Of a stretch of 64,000 nt of DNA, positions 36,062 to 45,509 are shown one piece after another; within the stretch, counting starts at the first letter, position 1, and each line of letters opens with the position of its first letter. Source of the stretch: Jannaschia sp. Os4 (GTDB taxonomy: Bacteria > Pseudomonadota > Alphaproteobacteria > Rhodobacterales > Rhodobacteraceae). The notes under the pieces are model-generated. The model was given only the letters and a program-made list of their open reading frames with translations. It was not told where the DNA came from and made no database searches. The translations under genes and the position numbers were made by a program. The DNA lies in contig NZ_JAFCAR010000003.1 in assembly GCF_016820245.1 (NCBI RefSeq), positions 577,001-641,000 on the forward strand. Direction: 5' to 3'.

Positions 36062-37612
36062 ATGGACTACGACCTCTTCGTCATCGGCGGCGGCATCAAC
36101 GGCTGCGGCATCGCGCGGGACGCGGTGGGCCGGGGGCTCAAGGTCGGGCTGGCGGAGATGGGCGACCTCGCGGGGGCGACGTCCTCCGCGTCCACCAAGC
36201 TGTTCCACGGCGGGCTGCGCTACCTCGAGTACTGGGAGGTGCGGCTGGTCAGGGAGGCCCTGCGCGAGCGCGACGTGCTGCTCCGGAACATGCCGCACAT
36301 CGCGTGGCCGATGCGCTTCGTCCTGCCGCTGCACCGTGACATGCGGTTCGAGGGGGACACGCCCACGTCCAAGCTGCTCTCGGCGGTCATGCCGTGGATG
36401 CGCGGGCGCCGTCCCGACTGGCTGATCCGCACGGGGCTGGCGATGTACGACAACCTCGCCCGCTCGAAGTACCTGCCGGGCACGGCGACGGTCCCGCTCC
36501 GCGGCACGCCCGAGGGGGCGCCCCTGGAGGACCGGTTCGAGAAGGCGTTCGAGTACTCGGATGCGTGGGTCGAGGATTCGCGGCTCGTGGTGCTGAACGC
36601 GCGGGACGCGGCGGACCGGGGCGCGGACGTGATGGTCCGGACGAAGGTCGTGTCCGCCGAGGCCAAGGACGGCGGGTGGGCCGTGACCTTGGAGGGCGGA
36701 CGGGTCGTCACCGCGCGGATGCTCGTCAACGCGGCCGGGCCGTGGGTGGGCGACGTGATCCGGGGCGTGGTGCGGGCCAACACGCAGGACAGCGTGCGCT
36801 TGGTGCGGGGGTCGCACATCGTCACCAAGTCGCTGTTCGACCACGGTAAGTGCTACTTCTTCCAAGGCGAGGACGGGCGGATCATCTTCGCCATCCCCTA
36901 CGAGACGGACTTCACCCTGATCGGGACGACCGATGCCGAGCACGAGGACGCCGATCAGAAGCCCGTAATCTCGGAGGCCGAGCGCGACTACCTCATCGCC
37001 TTCGTCAACCGCTACCTGAAGCGCGACGTGTCGGTGGACGACATCGTGCACACCTACTCCGGGGTGCGCCCGCTCTACGACGACGGGGCGTCCTCGGCGA
37101 CGGCGGCGACGCGGGACTACGTGCTGAAGGTGGACCGCTCGACCGGCGCGCCGGTGCTCAACGTGTTCGGGGGCAAGATCACGACCTACCGCAAGCTCGC
37201 CGAGGCCGCGGTGGGCAAGATCGTCAACGTGCTTCCCGCGTCGGGCGGGCCGTGGACCAAGGACGCGCCGCTGCCGGGCGGGGACTTCCCCGTGGACGGG
37301 GTGGCCGCGCTCGTGGCCCGGACGCGGGCGCGTTACGGCTTCCTGTCCGACGCCGAGGCGTTGCGCCTCGTGCGGGCCTACGGGACGGAGGTGGCGGACG
37401 TGCTGGGCGAGGCGGCGTCGTGGGCCGACCTGGGCGAGGCATTCGGCGCGGGCCTGACCGCGCGCGAGGTCGAGTGGCAGGTCGAGCGGGAATGGGCGCG
37501 CACCGCGGAGGACGTCCTGTGGCGGCGCACCAAGCTGGGCCTTCGGATCGACGACGACGGCCGCGCACGGCTGGAGCGCTTCCTCGCGGAGGCGACGGCC
37601 GAGGCCGCCTAG
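36062..37612 (+). CDS. glpD: Aerobic glycerol-3-phosphate dehydrogenase
   Basis: FAD enzyme of 516 residues that oxidises glycerol 3-phosphate to dihydroxyacetone phosphate at the membrane and feeds the quinone pool. The FAD-binding N-terminus is [40 protein letters not shown], 'VRGSHIV' and [14 protein letters not shown] are family signatures. The stop shares a CTAG with the stop of the convergent ackA gene. Confidence 0.95.
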   Translation: MDYDLFVIGGGINGCGIARDAVGRGLKVGLAEMGDLAGATSSASTKLFHGGLRYLEYWEVRLVREALRERDVLLRNMPHIAWPMRFVLPLHRDMRFEGDTPTSKLLSAVMPWMRGRRPDWLIRTGLAMYDNLARSKYLPGTATVPLRGTPEGAPLEDRFEKAFEYSDAWVEDSRLVVLNARDAADRGADVMVRTKVVSAEAKDGGWAVTLEGGRVVTARMLVNAAGPWVGDVIRGVVRANTQDSVRLVRGSHIVTKSLFDHGKCYFFQGEDGRIIFAIPYETDFTLIGTTDAEHEDADQKPVISEAERDYLIAFVNRYLKRDVSVDDIVHTYSGVRPLYDDGASSATAATRDYVLKVDRSTGAPVLNVFGGKITTYRKLAEAAVGKIVNVLPASGGPWTKDAPLPGGDFPVDGVAALVARTRARYGFLSDAEALRLVRAYGTEVADVLGEAASWADLGEAFGAGLTAREVEWQVEREWARTAEDVLWRRTKLGLRIDDDGRARLERFLAEATAEAA

Positions 37613-38707
37613 CCGCCGAGCACCTCCACCGCGTCGAGGGCGATCATGCGCTCCTCTTCGGCGGGGACGATCCAGACCGCGACCTTCGACGTCTCGCCGT
37701 GCAGGCGCGGCCCGCGGCGGTGGTTGGCGTCCGGGTCCATGCGCACCCCCGCCCATTCGAGGCGGCGCAGCACGTCGGCGCGCACCGCGCCCGCGTTCCC
37801 GCCGATGCCGCCGGTGAAGGCGATGGCGTCCACCCCGCCCATCGCCGCCATGAGGCTGCCCGCGTGGCGGGCGGACTGGTAGCAGAAATGCTCGACCGCA
37901 AAGGCCGAGTCGGCGGAGGGGTCGAGGATCAGGCGGGCGCATGTCGGACTTGCCGCCCGAGAGGCCGAGGAGGCCGGATTCGGTGTTGAGGATCTTGCGC
38001 GTCCGGTCGGTCCCGTGCGCGTCCACCAGCCGCAGCACGGCGTTGGCGTCGATGCCGCCCGAGCGGGTGCCCATCGTCAATCCGTCGAGGGGCGAGTAGC
38101 CCATCGTCGTCGCCTCCGACCGCCCGTTGAGGATGGCGCAGAGGGACGCGCCGTTGCCGAGGTGGAAGGCGAGCAGGCGCGACGGGAGCGGCTGGCCCGA
38201 CACCTCGGGCAGGCGGCGGACGAGCGAGGCGTAGGACAGCCCGTGGAAGCCGTAGCGGCGGATGCCCTCGGTCTCGGCGGTCCGGGGGATGGCGTAGCGA
38301 TAGGCCACCTCGGGCATGGTGGCGTGGAAGGCGGTGTCGAAGCTGGCCGTCTGCGGCAGGTCGGGGGCGGCCGCGCGGAGCGCCTCGATGGCCGCGAGGT
38401 TGTGCGGGTTGTGGAGCGGGGCCAGCGGCGTGCAGTCGGCGATCTCGCGGATCGTGTCGTCCGTGATGCGGACGGGCTGGGACAGCTTGGCGCCGCCGTG
38501 GACGACGCGGTGGGCGGCGGCGCGGAAGGCGGTGGGCGGCAGGCCGCGCTCCGCCAGCGCGTCGAGGAAGCCACCCGTTCGTTCGGCCAAGCCGATCTCG
38601 GCGGTCAGGCCGGAATGGCGCTGGGCCAGCGCCGCGCTCCGCTCGAACACCGCGAACTTGATCGAGGAGGATCCTGCGTTGAGCACGAGGATCGGACCTT
38701 CGGCCAT
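37609..38707 (-). pseudogene. ackA: Acetate kinase gene with a frameshift
   Basis: The first frame (MAEGPILVLNAGSSSIKFAVFE onward) is a normal acetate kinase through MGTRSGGIDANAV and GLSGGKSDMR. The remainder ([48 protein letters not shown]) continues in another frame. Restoring two bases near 37938-37942 (a GC step after ATGCGC) gives one 366-residue protein of normal length; the present span is not a multiple of three. Either a real inactivation or an assembly error. Acetate kinase makes ATP from acetyl phosphate and would suit a sulfonate pathway that yields acetyl phosphate. It lies just after comE. Confidence 0.85.
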
Positions 38708-38789
38708 GGGGCCCCCTTCGATGGTCCCGAAATACTCCCGACGGAGGCCGCCGCGCCGGGGGCTCGATGCCCCCGGCGCGGCGCTCCGT

Positions 38790-39344
38790 TCAGGCCTTCA
38801 CCGCCTCCATGAAGCGGTGACGGATGACGACGGGATCGAGGGTGATCGGCGGGTGCTTCTCGGACCCGGACTCGCAATGGGCGACGATGACGTGGGTGCC
38901 GCCGGCGGCCAACGCTGCCTCGATGGCCTTCCCAGCCTCGGCGCCCGGCACGTCGTGCACGTTCTCGCAGCCCGAGGCCCGCGCCACGCCCGCGAGGTCG
39001 GTGCGCATCCCCGTGTAGGTCGGCTGGTCCCCCGTCGAGCCGTAGGCGCCGTTGTCGACCACCAGCAGGATCAGGTTCCCCGACCCGTTGTTCCCGATGG
39101 TCGCGAGCGTGCCCATGTTGGTCAGGATCGAGCCGTCGCCGTCGATGGCGATGACGGGCTTGTCCTGCACCAGCACGAGTCCCAGGCCGATGGAGGAGCA
39201 GAGCCCCATCGTGCCCAGCATGTAGAAGTTGGTCGGCTGGTCGTCGATGCCGTGCAGCTCTTGGCTGGGGATGCCGATGTTGCAGACCACGAGGTGGTCG
39301 CGGATGACGGGCGCGATCTCGCGCAGGATGTCGGCGCGGCGCAT
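38790..39344 (-). CDS. comE: Sulfopyruvate decarboxylase subunit beta
   Basis: TPP-binding beta subunit of 184 residues, close to the length of the archaeal ComE. The TPP/Mg2+ motif is clear: IDGDGSILTNMGTLATIG ending in VVDNGAYG. With ComD it decarboxylates 3-sulfopyruvate to sulfoacetaldehyde. In roseobacters comDE genes serve degradation of C3 sulfonates. The start overlaps the comD stop (TGATG). Phosphonopyruvate decarboxylase is a single longer chain, which argues against that assignment. Confidence 0.87.
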   Translation of the reverse strand: MRRADILREIAPVIRDHLVVCNIGIPSQELHGIDDQPTNFYMLGTMGLCSSIGLGLVLVQDKPVIAIDGDGSILTNMGTLATIGNNGSGNLILLVVDNGAYGSTGDQPTYTGMRTDLAGVARASGCENVHDVPGAEAGKAIEAALAAGGTHVIVAHCESGSEKHPPITLDPVVIRHRFMEAVKA

Positions 39345-39841
39345 CAGTAGCCCCCCCAGAAGGTCGCGTCGGTCAGGATGGCGACCGGCTTGTTGGACAT
39401 GAAGCAGTACTTGAGGATCGCGGGCAGCTCCTCGACGTCCGACTGCTTGTGGAGGTGGTAGGTCGGGATGCCCATCATCTGCAGCAGCGGCTTGGTGTGG
39501 ACCGCCATCTCCACTTGGCACGCGATGGGCTCGCCCAGCTCGCCCCGGTAGGAGATCAGCATGGGCAGGGGCATGCGGTAGAACTGCGTCAGCGTGGCCA
39601 GCGTGTTGACGGTCACGCCCAGCGCGGTGTTCTGCATGATGATCGCGGGCTTCGTGCCGCCCATGAAGGCGCCGGCGCACAGGCCCATGCCCTCGTCCTC
39701 CTTGTTGCAGGGGACATGGCGCATGTCGTCGCGCGTCTCCAGCTCGGCGATGACGCCGGCCAATTGCTTGCAGGGGACGGTGGTGACGAAGCCGATGCCG
39801 GCCCCGGCCATGTCGTCTGCGATGCGTTTGTGGATGCTCAT
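39344..39841 (-). CDS. comD: Sulfopyruvate decarboxylase subunit alpha
   Basis: Alpha subunit of 165 residues, carrying the pyrimidine-binding half of the TPP enzyme: FVTTVPCKQLAGVI, CNKEDEGMGLCAGAFMGG (with the catalytic Glu) and MQNTALG. The split into two short genes is characteristic of ComDE. A copy of the intergenic repeat lies directly upstream, between this gene and the alcohol dehydrogenase gene of the same cluster. Confidence 0.87.
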   Translation of the reverse strand: MSIHKRIADDMAGAGIGFVTTVPCKQLAGVIAELETRDDMRHVPCNKEDEGMGLCAGAFMGGTKPAIIMQNTALGVTVNTLATLTQFYRMPLPMLISYRGELGEPIACQVEMAVHTKPLLQMMGIPTYHLHKQSDVEELPAILKYCFMSNKPVAILTDATFWGGY

Positions 39842-39908
39842 GCGGTCCTTCCCGACTCTAGCTCTTGCGCGGGCATAGCTGAGGACCCGGCGCGGTTAAC
39901 AGCCGCGA

Positions 39909-40055
39909 AGCGGCCCGCGCATCGCCGGGCCGCCCCCCGGCCCGGCGATACTGATGAGGCGGTGCGACGCCGGAGCGTCGTACGGGGGTGATGGATCAGG
40001 CGCATCCCGGAGAGGAAGGATCGCCGCGCCGCGGCCCGTCGATGCGCTCCGTCGT
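39909..40055 (+). repeat. Intergenic hairpin repeat, copy C
   Basis: Third copy of the repeat family (see 810-956). The first stem is perfect: ATCGCCGGGCC (39921-39931) and GGCCCGGCGAT (39939-39949) with a 7-nt loop, as in copy A. CGACGC/GCGTCG with a 4-nt loop follows, then ACGGGGGTGATGGAT, and the 3' block from GATCGCCGCGCCGCGGCCC to GATGCGCT. GCGCATC and GATGCGC flank the 3' part. It lies within the sulfonate cluster, between the alcohol dehydrogenase and comD genes. Confidence 0.82.
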
Positions 40056-40061
40056 TTCGTG

Positions 40062-40994
40062 TCATGGCACCAGCAGCACCTTGGGCGCCGCGACCTTGCC
40101 CGCGCGGATGTCGGCGAAGGCGCGCGCGCCCTCGGAGAGGGGGCGCTCCTCGGTCCAGTCGAGCGCGCCTAGCCGCCCGTCCTCCATCGCCGCGACCGTG
40201 TCTCGGAAGTCGTCCGCCGTGTAGGCGTAGGTGCCGAGGAAGGCGATCTCCTGCAGGGTCAGGCGCCGCACGTCGAGGCCGGGCGCAGCGTCCCCCAGCC
40301 CGACATGCACGATGGCCCCGCCGGGGCGCACGAGGCCGCTCGCGGTCGCCCGCGTCGCGCCGTAGCCCACCGCGTCGACCACGAGGTCGGTGGGGCCATC
40401 GCCCGCCTCCACCGCGCGCAGGCCCATCGCGCCCAGCGTTGCGCGACGCAGGGGGTTCGGCTCCACCACGGTGACGTCCTCCACCCCCATCGCGGCCAGC
40501 GCCAGCGCGGAGCCCACCCCGATGGCCCCGCCGCCCAGCACGATGGCGCGCTCCACCTCCGACAGGCGCAGGCCCAGCCGGGCGGCGTGCCAGCAGACGG
40601 CCAGCGGCTCGGCCAAGGCGGCCTTGGCGAAGGGCAGGGCGGTGTCGATCAGGTTGCCCTCGGGGATGGCGACGCGCTCGGCGAAGGCCCCCTCGCGCGG
40701 CGGCATCGAGATGATCTGGCGCGTGGGGCAGAGGTTGGTCGCGCCGCGCAGGCAGGCGGGGCACTGGCCGCAGGTGACGAGCGGGTTGATCGTCACGCGG
40801 CGGTCGCCCACCGTGCCCGCCGCCTCATGGCCGAGGATCAGCGGCGCGGGGCGGCGGTCGTCGTGGCCGAGATAGGCGTGCATGTCGCTGCCGCAGATGC
40901 CGGCGCGGTCGACGGCGACGACCGTGGGGGCGTCGGGCTCCGGCACGTCGCGGACCTCCAGCACCTCGGGGCCGGTGTAGACGAGGGCCTTCAC
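40062..40994 (-). CDS. Zinc-dependent alcohol dehydrogenase (MDR family)
   Basis: A 310-residue medium-chain dehydrogenase. The catalytic-zinc block is GICGSDMHAYLGHDDR followed by LGHEAAG; the structural-zinc cysteines are in TCGQCPACLRGATNLC; the NAD-binding GGGAIGVGSALALAAMG follows. GTG 40994 overlaps the hpsN stop (GTGA). Its place next to hpsN suggests oxidation of a sulfonated diol, for instance as a second dihydroxypropanesulfonate dehydrogenase; this is inference from position. The chain is slightly short for the family. Confidence 0.85.
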   Translation of the reverse strand: MKALVYTGPEVLEVRDVPEPDAPTVVAVDRAGICGSDMHAYLGHDDRRPAPLILGHEAAGTVGDRRVTINPLVTCGQCPACLRGATNLCPTRQIISMPPREGAFAERVAIPEGNLIDTALPFAKAALAEPLAVCWHAARLGLRLSEVERAIVLGGGAIGVGSALALAAMGVEDVTVVEPNPLRRATLGAMGLRAVEAGDGPTDLVVDAVGYGATRATASGLVRPGGAIVHVGLGDAAPGLDVRRLTLQEIAFLGTYAYTADDFRDTVAAMEDGRLGALDWTEERPLSEGARAFADIRAGKVAAPKVLLVP

Positions 40995-42289
40995 TCCGCG
41001 GCGCTCAAGTCGAAGTTCTCGCCCGGGAACCACTTAGCCAGCCGCACGTCGGCGGCGCGGGCGTGGCCCTCCATCCCCTCCAGCCGGGAGATGCGGGCGG
41101 TGGCCTCGGCGACCGGGCGGGCGCCCTCGCGGGTGGCGCGCTGCCACGTGACGACCTTCATGTACTTGTGCACCGACAGCCCGCCCGTGTAGCGCGCCGC
41201 TCCGCTCGTGGGCAGGACGTGGTTCGGCCCCGACGCCTTGTCGCCGAAGGACACCGTCGTCTCCTCGCCGAGGAAGAGCGAGCCGTAGGCGGTGAGCGTC
41301 GAGAGCCACCAGTCGAGGTCCTCCGCCAGCACGGTCAGGTGCTCGGGCGCGATGCGGTCGGATTCGCGCGCCATCTCCTCGCGCCCGTCGCAGAGGATGA
41401 CCTCGGCGTAGTCGGCCCATGCCTTGGCCGCGTTCTCGCCGTTGGTGCCCGGCAGGTCGGCGATCAGCGCGGGCACGCGGTCCATGACCGCCTCGGCCAG
41501 CGCGCGGTCGTCCGTGACGAGCCAGACGGGGGAGTTGTAGCCGTGCTCGGCTTGGCTGACCAAGTCGACGGCCACGATCTCGGGGTCGGCGGTCGCATCG
41601 GCGAGGATGAGCGAGTCCGTGGGTCCCGCGATCATGTCGATGCCGACGCGCCCGAACAGTTGGCGCTTGGCCTCGGCCACGAACTGGTTGCCGGGGCCTA
41701 CGAGGATGTCGGCCTGCGGCAGGCCGAACAGGCCGTAGGTCATCGCCGCCACGCCCTGCACGCCGCCCATCGCGAGGATGGCGTCCGCGCCGCAGAGATG
41801 CGCGGCGTGGACGATGGCGGGGGCGATACCCTCCGGGCCGGGCGGCGAGGCGACGGCGATGTGGGGGACACCCGCGACCGATGCCGTCGTGACGGTCATG
41901 ATGGCGGAGGCCACGTGGGAGTAGCGCCCGCCCGGCACGTAGCAGCCGGCGGCGGAGACGGGGATCAGGCGCTGGCCGGTCGTCAGGCCGGGGCGCAACT
42001 CCATGTCGAAGGCCCGCATCGACGTCTTCTGCGCCTCGGCGAAGCGGCGGACGTTGTCGTGGGCGAAGGCGATGTCGTCGCGCAGCTTCTGCGGCACCCG
42101 GGCGCTCGCGGCGGCGATGGCGTCCGCGTCCATGACCACGGGGCCGTCGTAGGCGTCGAACCGGGCGGCGTAGTCCCGCGCCCCCTCGTCGCCCCGCGCC
42201 TCGATGTCGGCGAGGATGTCGCGCACCGTCTGCGACACGTCGGCGGCACCGGTGCGGGCGGTGCGGGCGGCTTCCTTCAGCTTGATCAT
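40991..42289 (-). CDS. hpsN: Sulfopropanediol 3-dehydrogenase (histidinol dehydrogenase homologue)
   Basis: A 432-residue HisD-family protein. [45 protein letters not shown] and [19 protein letters not shown] match the HpsN branch, which oxidises (R)-2,3-dihydroxypropane-1-sulfonate to sulfolactate with NAD+ in two steps. Context separates it from true HisD: it is downstream of a TRAP transporter and upstream of comDE, with no his genes. The ATG overlaps the transporter stop. Confidence 0.82.
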   Translation of the reverse strand: MIKLKEAARTARTGAADVSQTVRDILADIEARGDEGARDYAARFDAYDGPVVMDADAIAAASARVPQKLRDDIAFAHDNVRRFAEAQKTSMRAFDMELRPGLTTGQRLIPVSAAGCYVPGGRYSHVASAIMTVTTASVAGVPHIAVASPPGPEGIAPAIVHAAHLCGADAILAMGGVQGVAAMTYGLFGLPQADILVGPGNQFVAEAKRQLFGRVGIDMIAGPTDSLILADATADPEIVAVDLVSQAEHGYNSPVWLVTDDRALAEAVMDRVPALIADLPGTNGENAAKAWADYAEVILCDGREEMARESDRIAPEHLTVLAEDLDWWLSTLTAYGSLFLGEETTVSFGDKASGPNHVLPTSGAARYTGGLSVHKYMKVVTWQRATREGARPVAEATARISRLEGMEGHARAADVRLAKWFPGENFDLSAAE

Positions 42290-44598
42290 CGCGAGAGATA
42301 CTCCGGCAGCCAGAGGGCGATCTGGGGGAACGTGAAGATGAGGATCAGGCCGATCAGCTGGATCACCATGAACTGCATCATCCCGAGGTAGATGTCCTTG
42401 AGATCCCATTCCGGCACCACCCCCTTGAGGAAGTAGGCCGACAAGGCGACCGGCGGACTGAGCCACGCGGTCTGAAGGTTTACCGCCACGAGGATTGCGA
42501 ACCACACGAGCAGGTCGTTCGTGTCCTCGAACCCGAGGTCCAGCGACAGGACCGTGGGGACGAGGATCGGAACGATGATGAGCACGATCGGCACCCATTC
42601 CAGTGGCCAGCCCAGCAGGAAGATCAGCGCCATGATGAGGATCAGGACGAGGACGGGGCTGAGGTCGATGGCCAGCAGCAGCTCGGTCAGCATCTTCGGC
42701 GTGCCGAGGTTCGAGAAGACCGCGCCGAAGAAGTTGGAGGCCGCCACGAGGAACATGATCAGGACCGTGATCTCCAGCGACTTGATCAGCGCGTCGTAGA
42801 GGCCGGGGATCGTGAACTTTCGGTAGAGCACGCTCAGCAGCACCGCGCCGAACGCGCCGCAGGCCGACGCCTCGGCCGGTGTGGCCCAGCCCGCGAGGAT
42901 CGACCCCAGCGCAAAGGCGATTAGGACCGTGGGCGGCACGAGGCCCATGAAGAACTCGTACCAGAGGTCCGAGAAGAAGAAGCCGCCGGGCCGCGCGCGG
43001 TTCGTCCACGTGTAGGCGGCGTACATGATGCCGACCCATGCGAGCGGGACGACGACCGCGCCCATGGGAAAGCCGAAGCCCTGCGAGATCCCGCGCCCGA
43101 TCAGCCAGACGAAGACGATGAGCGCGGCGAAGACGAGGATCATCTCCAGCAGGTAGAAGCGCGAGGTGACGGGCTGCTCCTCGGGCGGCAGGATCGGTCC
43201 CAGCGACGGGTTCAGCCAGCAGCGCCCCAGCGCGTAGAGGAGGTAGAGCCCGGCCAGCATCACGCCGGGCAAGATCGCCGCGCGGAAGAGGTCGGTCACG
43301 GGCACCTCCAGCACCGGCCCCATGACGATCAGCATGATCGAGGGCGGGATCAGGATGCCCAGCGTGCCCCCCGCGGTGATGGTGCCCGCCGCCAGCCTCA
43401 CGTCGTAGCCCGACTTGTTCATGGTCCGCGCCGCCATGATCCCGAGGATCGTGACGGAGGCGCCGACGATGCCGGTGGCCGCCGCGAAGATGGTCGAGAC
43501 GAAGAGCACGGCCACGTAGAGCGCGCCGCGCGTGCGCGACATCATCATCTGCACGGCTTGGAACAGCCGCTCCATCAGGCCCGCCTGCTCCATCACGATG
43601 CCCATGAAGATGAACAGCGGCACCGCGACGAGCTGGTCCGACAGCATGACCGAGTTGGTCTGGAGCGTCATCAGGAAGGTGGCGAGCTTGAACGACGCGC
43701 CCCACGTCCCGAACACGAACCCGAGGAAGATCAGCGTGAAGGAGATCGGGAAGCCCACGAAGATCGCGAACAGCATCGCGCCCAGCATCCACAGCCCGAT
43801 GGTCGGCTTGGAGACGTCCGGGCCGCCCGCGAATGCCGCCTCGGCCCATTCGTCGAAGGGCACGGCGTCCGGAAAGAACACGCTGGCCGTGATGGCGGCG
43901 AGGGCCGCGAGATAGAGGGGCAGCAGGCGCACGAAGCCCCGCGCGCGCTGCGGGCCCATCTGGTGGAGGGCCCGGAAGAGTTCTGGGATGCCTTGGATCA
44001 GCAGCAGGAACGCCCCCACCGGCATCGCGAGGCGCGCCGGCCAGAGGATCGGGGCCCACGTGCTGTCGGCGGCGGTCTCCCCGACGGAGAAGGCCTTCCA
44101 CCAGTACTCCGCCGACACCCACGTGAAGAACAGCATCGCGGGGATGTAGAGGATCAGGTAGAGCACCGCGTCGACGGTCGCCTGGGTCTTGGACGACCAC
44201 GTCCGGTAGAGGAAGTCCGCCCGGATGTGCACGCCCCGCATCAGCGCGTAGCCCGCCGCCCCCATGAAGAGCACGCCGCCGATCATGCGGCTGACGTCGT
44301 AGACCCAGAGCGTCGGACCGAGCCCCCACGCGACGGCCACGTCGTTCATGCCGTTCTGCGTCAGGATGGCGAAGGCGTTGCGCGAGACGACCTCGAACAC
44401 GATGGCGAGGATCAGCGGGATCATCAGCAGGCAGATGATCCGCCCCGCCCAGAGGTTGACGATGTCGATGGCGGCGACCCACGGCCTCATCCACGGGGCC
44501 ATGTCCTCGGGGGTCTGCCCCGGGGCCTCGGCGCGCCGCTCCGCGATCAGCTCGTCGGCGATCTCGAGTTCGCCGATCTCGGACTGGGTCGTGGCCAT
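42286..44598 (-). CDS. TRAP transporter fused small and large permease subunits (DctQM)
   Basis: A 770-residue inner-membrane protein. Residues 45-220 correspond to the four-helix small subunit DctQ and residues 265-770 to the DctM large subunit with about twelve helices; 'MLSDQLVAVPLFIFMGIVMEQAGL', 'GGTLGILIPPSI' and ATPAEASACGAFGAV are standard DctM blocks. With the binding protein it takes up an organic acid using Na+. The hpsN context suggests dihydroxypropanesulfonate (HpsKLM-like). The start overlaps the stop of the small membrane protein gene (TGATG). Confidence 0.92.
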   Translation of the reverse strand: MATTQSEIGELEIADELIAERRAEAPGQTPEDMAPWMRPWVAAIDIVNLWAGRIICLLMIPLILAIVFEVVSRNAFAILTQNGMNDVAVAWGLGPTLWVYDVSRMIGGVLFMGAAGYALMRGVHIRADFLYRTWSSKTQATVDAVLYLILYIPAMLFFTWVSAEYWWKAFSVGETAADSTWAPILWPARLAMPVGAFLLLIQGIPELFRALHQMGPQRARGFVRLLPLYLAALAAITASVFFPDAVPFDEWAEAAFAGGPDVSKPTIGLWMLGAMLFAIFVGFPISFTLIFLGFVFGTWGASFKLATFLMTLQTNSVMLSDQLVAVPLFIFMGIVMEQAGLMERLFQAVQMMMSRTRGALYVAVLFVSTIFAAATGIVGASVTILGIMAARTMNKSGYDVRLAAGTITAGGTLGILIPPSIMLIVMGPVLEVPVTDLFRAAILPGVMLAGLYLLYALGRCWLNPSLGPILPPEEQPVTSRFYLLEMILVFAALIVFVWLIGRGISQGFGFPMGAVVVPLAWVGIMYAAYTWTNRARPGGFFFSDLWYEFFMGLVPPTVLIAFALGSILAGWATPAEASACGAFGAVLLSVLYRKFTIPGLYDALIKSLEITVLIMFLVAASNFFGAVFSNLGTPKMLTELLLAIDLSPVLVLILIMALIFLLGWPLEWVPIVLIIVPILVPTVLSLDLGFEDTNDLLVWFAILVAVNLQTAWLSPPVALSAYFLKGVVPEWDLKDIYLGMMQFMVIQLIGLILIFTFPQIALWLPEYLSR

Positions 44599-45425
44599 CA
44601 GGGTCGTCCTCCTCGGGAGAGCGTGTGGGCGGCGAGCGCCGCGATCAGGGCCGCGAGGCCGAGCGTCAGGGCCGCGTGGGGCGTGGCCCACGCCGCGAAG
44701 GCGCGCGGGTAGTCGAGGTAGAGGGCCGGCATCCCCATCATCCCGAGGAAGCCCGCCGTCAGCCCGGCTCCGGCGGCGAGGCCCGCGGCGGCGAGGCCCG
44801 CGAGGGCGCAGGCCGGCCCGCCCCGGCCCGGGGCGGCGGCGATCAGGGTGCCCGCCACGAGCGGCAGGAGGGCGAGACGGTCCCATGCGTCGGCGGCGAA
44901 CAGGTCCGCGAAGACCGTCGTGTCCGGGGACAGGGCGCGCGGCATCCCCGCGAGCGCGGCCGCCCCGACCGCGCAGAGGGCCACGCCGACGAGGCGCCAT
45001 GGCGCCGCCCGACGCAGGACGGCCAGCGCCGCGAGCGGCGGCACCGTGGCCCCCGCGAGGGCTCCGGCGCCCAGGAGCGGGGGCGCGACGGGCAGCAGCT
45101 CCGGCACGAGCGGGACGACCCAGCGGACCGCCCATCCGGCGGCGGCGGTCGCGGCCACCCCCGCGCAGGCCGCCACGATCCAGCCGGCGCGCACCCGGCC
45201 CGAGAGCATCGCCGCCGCCGTCCCGAGGGCCAGCGCCCCCGTGGCCAGCCACGCCGCGCGGGCGGCGGCCTCGGCCCATATCAGCGGGTCGAGCGGCGGG
45301 TCGACGAGATGAAGGTCCGGGCGCAGCATCTCGGCCTGCACGGGCACGCTCGCGGCGGCCGCGACCAGCGCCATGCGGGCCGTGGACCGGGCGAGGCCGG
45401 TCGCGCTGTCGGTGGCGTCGCCCAC
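44598..45425 (-). CDS. Membrane protein resembling a truncated heme-copper oxidase subunit I
   Basis: A 275-residue membrane protein with about seven hydrophobic segments, placed between the binding protein and permease genes of the TRAP system. The C-terminal FLGMMGMPALYLDYPRAF (226-243) resembles the COX1 block FLGxxGMPRRYxDYPDAY. PDTT near 167-170 fits the start of helix X (HDTYY), and 'PDLHLVDPPLDPLIWAEA' fits the first-helix segment where a heme-ligand His would be. None of the usual His ligands remain. Ordinary oxidase subunits are over 500 residues. GTG 45425 has AGAGGGGA 5 nt upstream. Relationship is by eye and the function unknown; a role in the transporter is possible. Confidence 0.55.
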   Translation of the reverse strand: MGDATDSATGLARSTARMALVAAAASVPVQAEMLRPDLHLVDPPLDPLIWAEAAARAAWLATGALALGTAAAMLSGRVRAGWIVAACAGVAATAAAGWAVRWVVPLVPELLPVAPPLLGAGALAGATVPPLAALAVLRRAAPWRLVGVALCAVGAAALAGMPRALSPDTTVFADLFAADAWDRLALLPLVAGTLIAAAPGRGGPACALAGLAAAGLAAGAGLTAGFLGMMGMPALYLDYPRAFAAWATPHAALTLGLAALIAALAAHTLSRGGRP

Positions 45426-45448
45426 GAGATCCCCTCTCCCTTGCGGAA

Positions 45449-45499
45449 GCGCCCCTCCGGGGGCGCTCGCGGAAGGAAGCGGCGCCCCCGGAGGGGCGC
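45449..45499. terminator. Paired hairpins after the TRAP binding-protein gene
   Basis: GCGCCCCTCCGGGGGCGC (45449-45466) and GCGCCCCCGGAGGGGCGC (45482-45499) are exact reverse complements, each also able to form its own hairpin. They lie 11 bp after the dctP stop. Such structures after binding-protein genes stabilise the upstream mRNA or stop part of the transcripts so that the binding protein is made in excess over the membrane subunits. Confidence 0.7.
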
Positions 45500-45509
45500 C
45501 GCGGGCGGA

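Noticed and set aside
35897-38707. A 936-codon minus-strand frame that starts as acetate kinase
   Set aside because: The acetate kinase match stops at the frameshift near 37940. The continuation is antisense to glpD and shows no protein-like segments.
38790-39841. Acetolactate synthase or phosphonopyruvate decarboxylase
   Set aside because: Those are single, longer chains; two short overlapping genes of 165 and 184 residues match ComD and ComE.
40991-42289. Histidinol dehydrogenase of histidine biosynthesis
   Set aside because: No other his genes are near, and the TRAP and comDE context with HpsN-type blocks fits sulfopropanediol dehydrogenase better.
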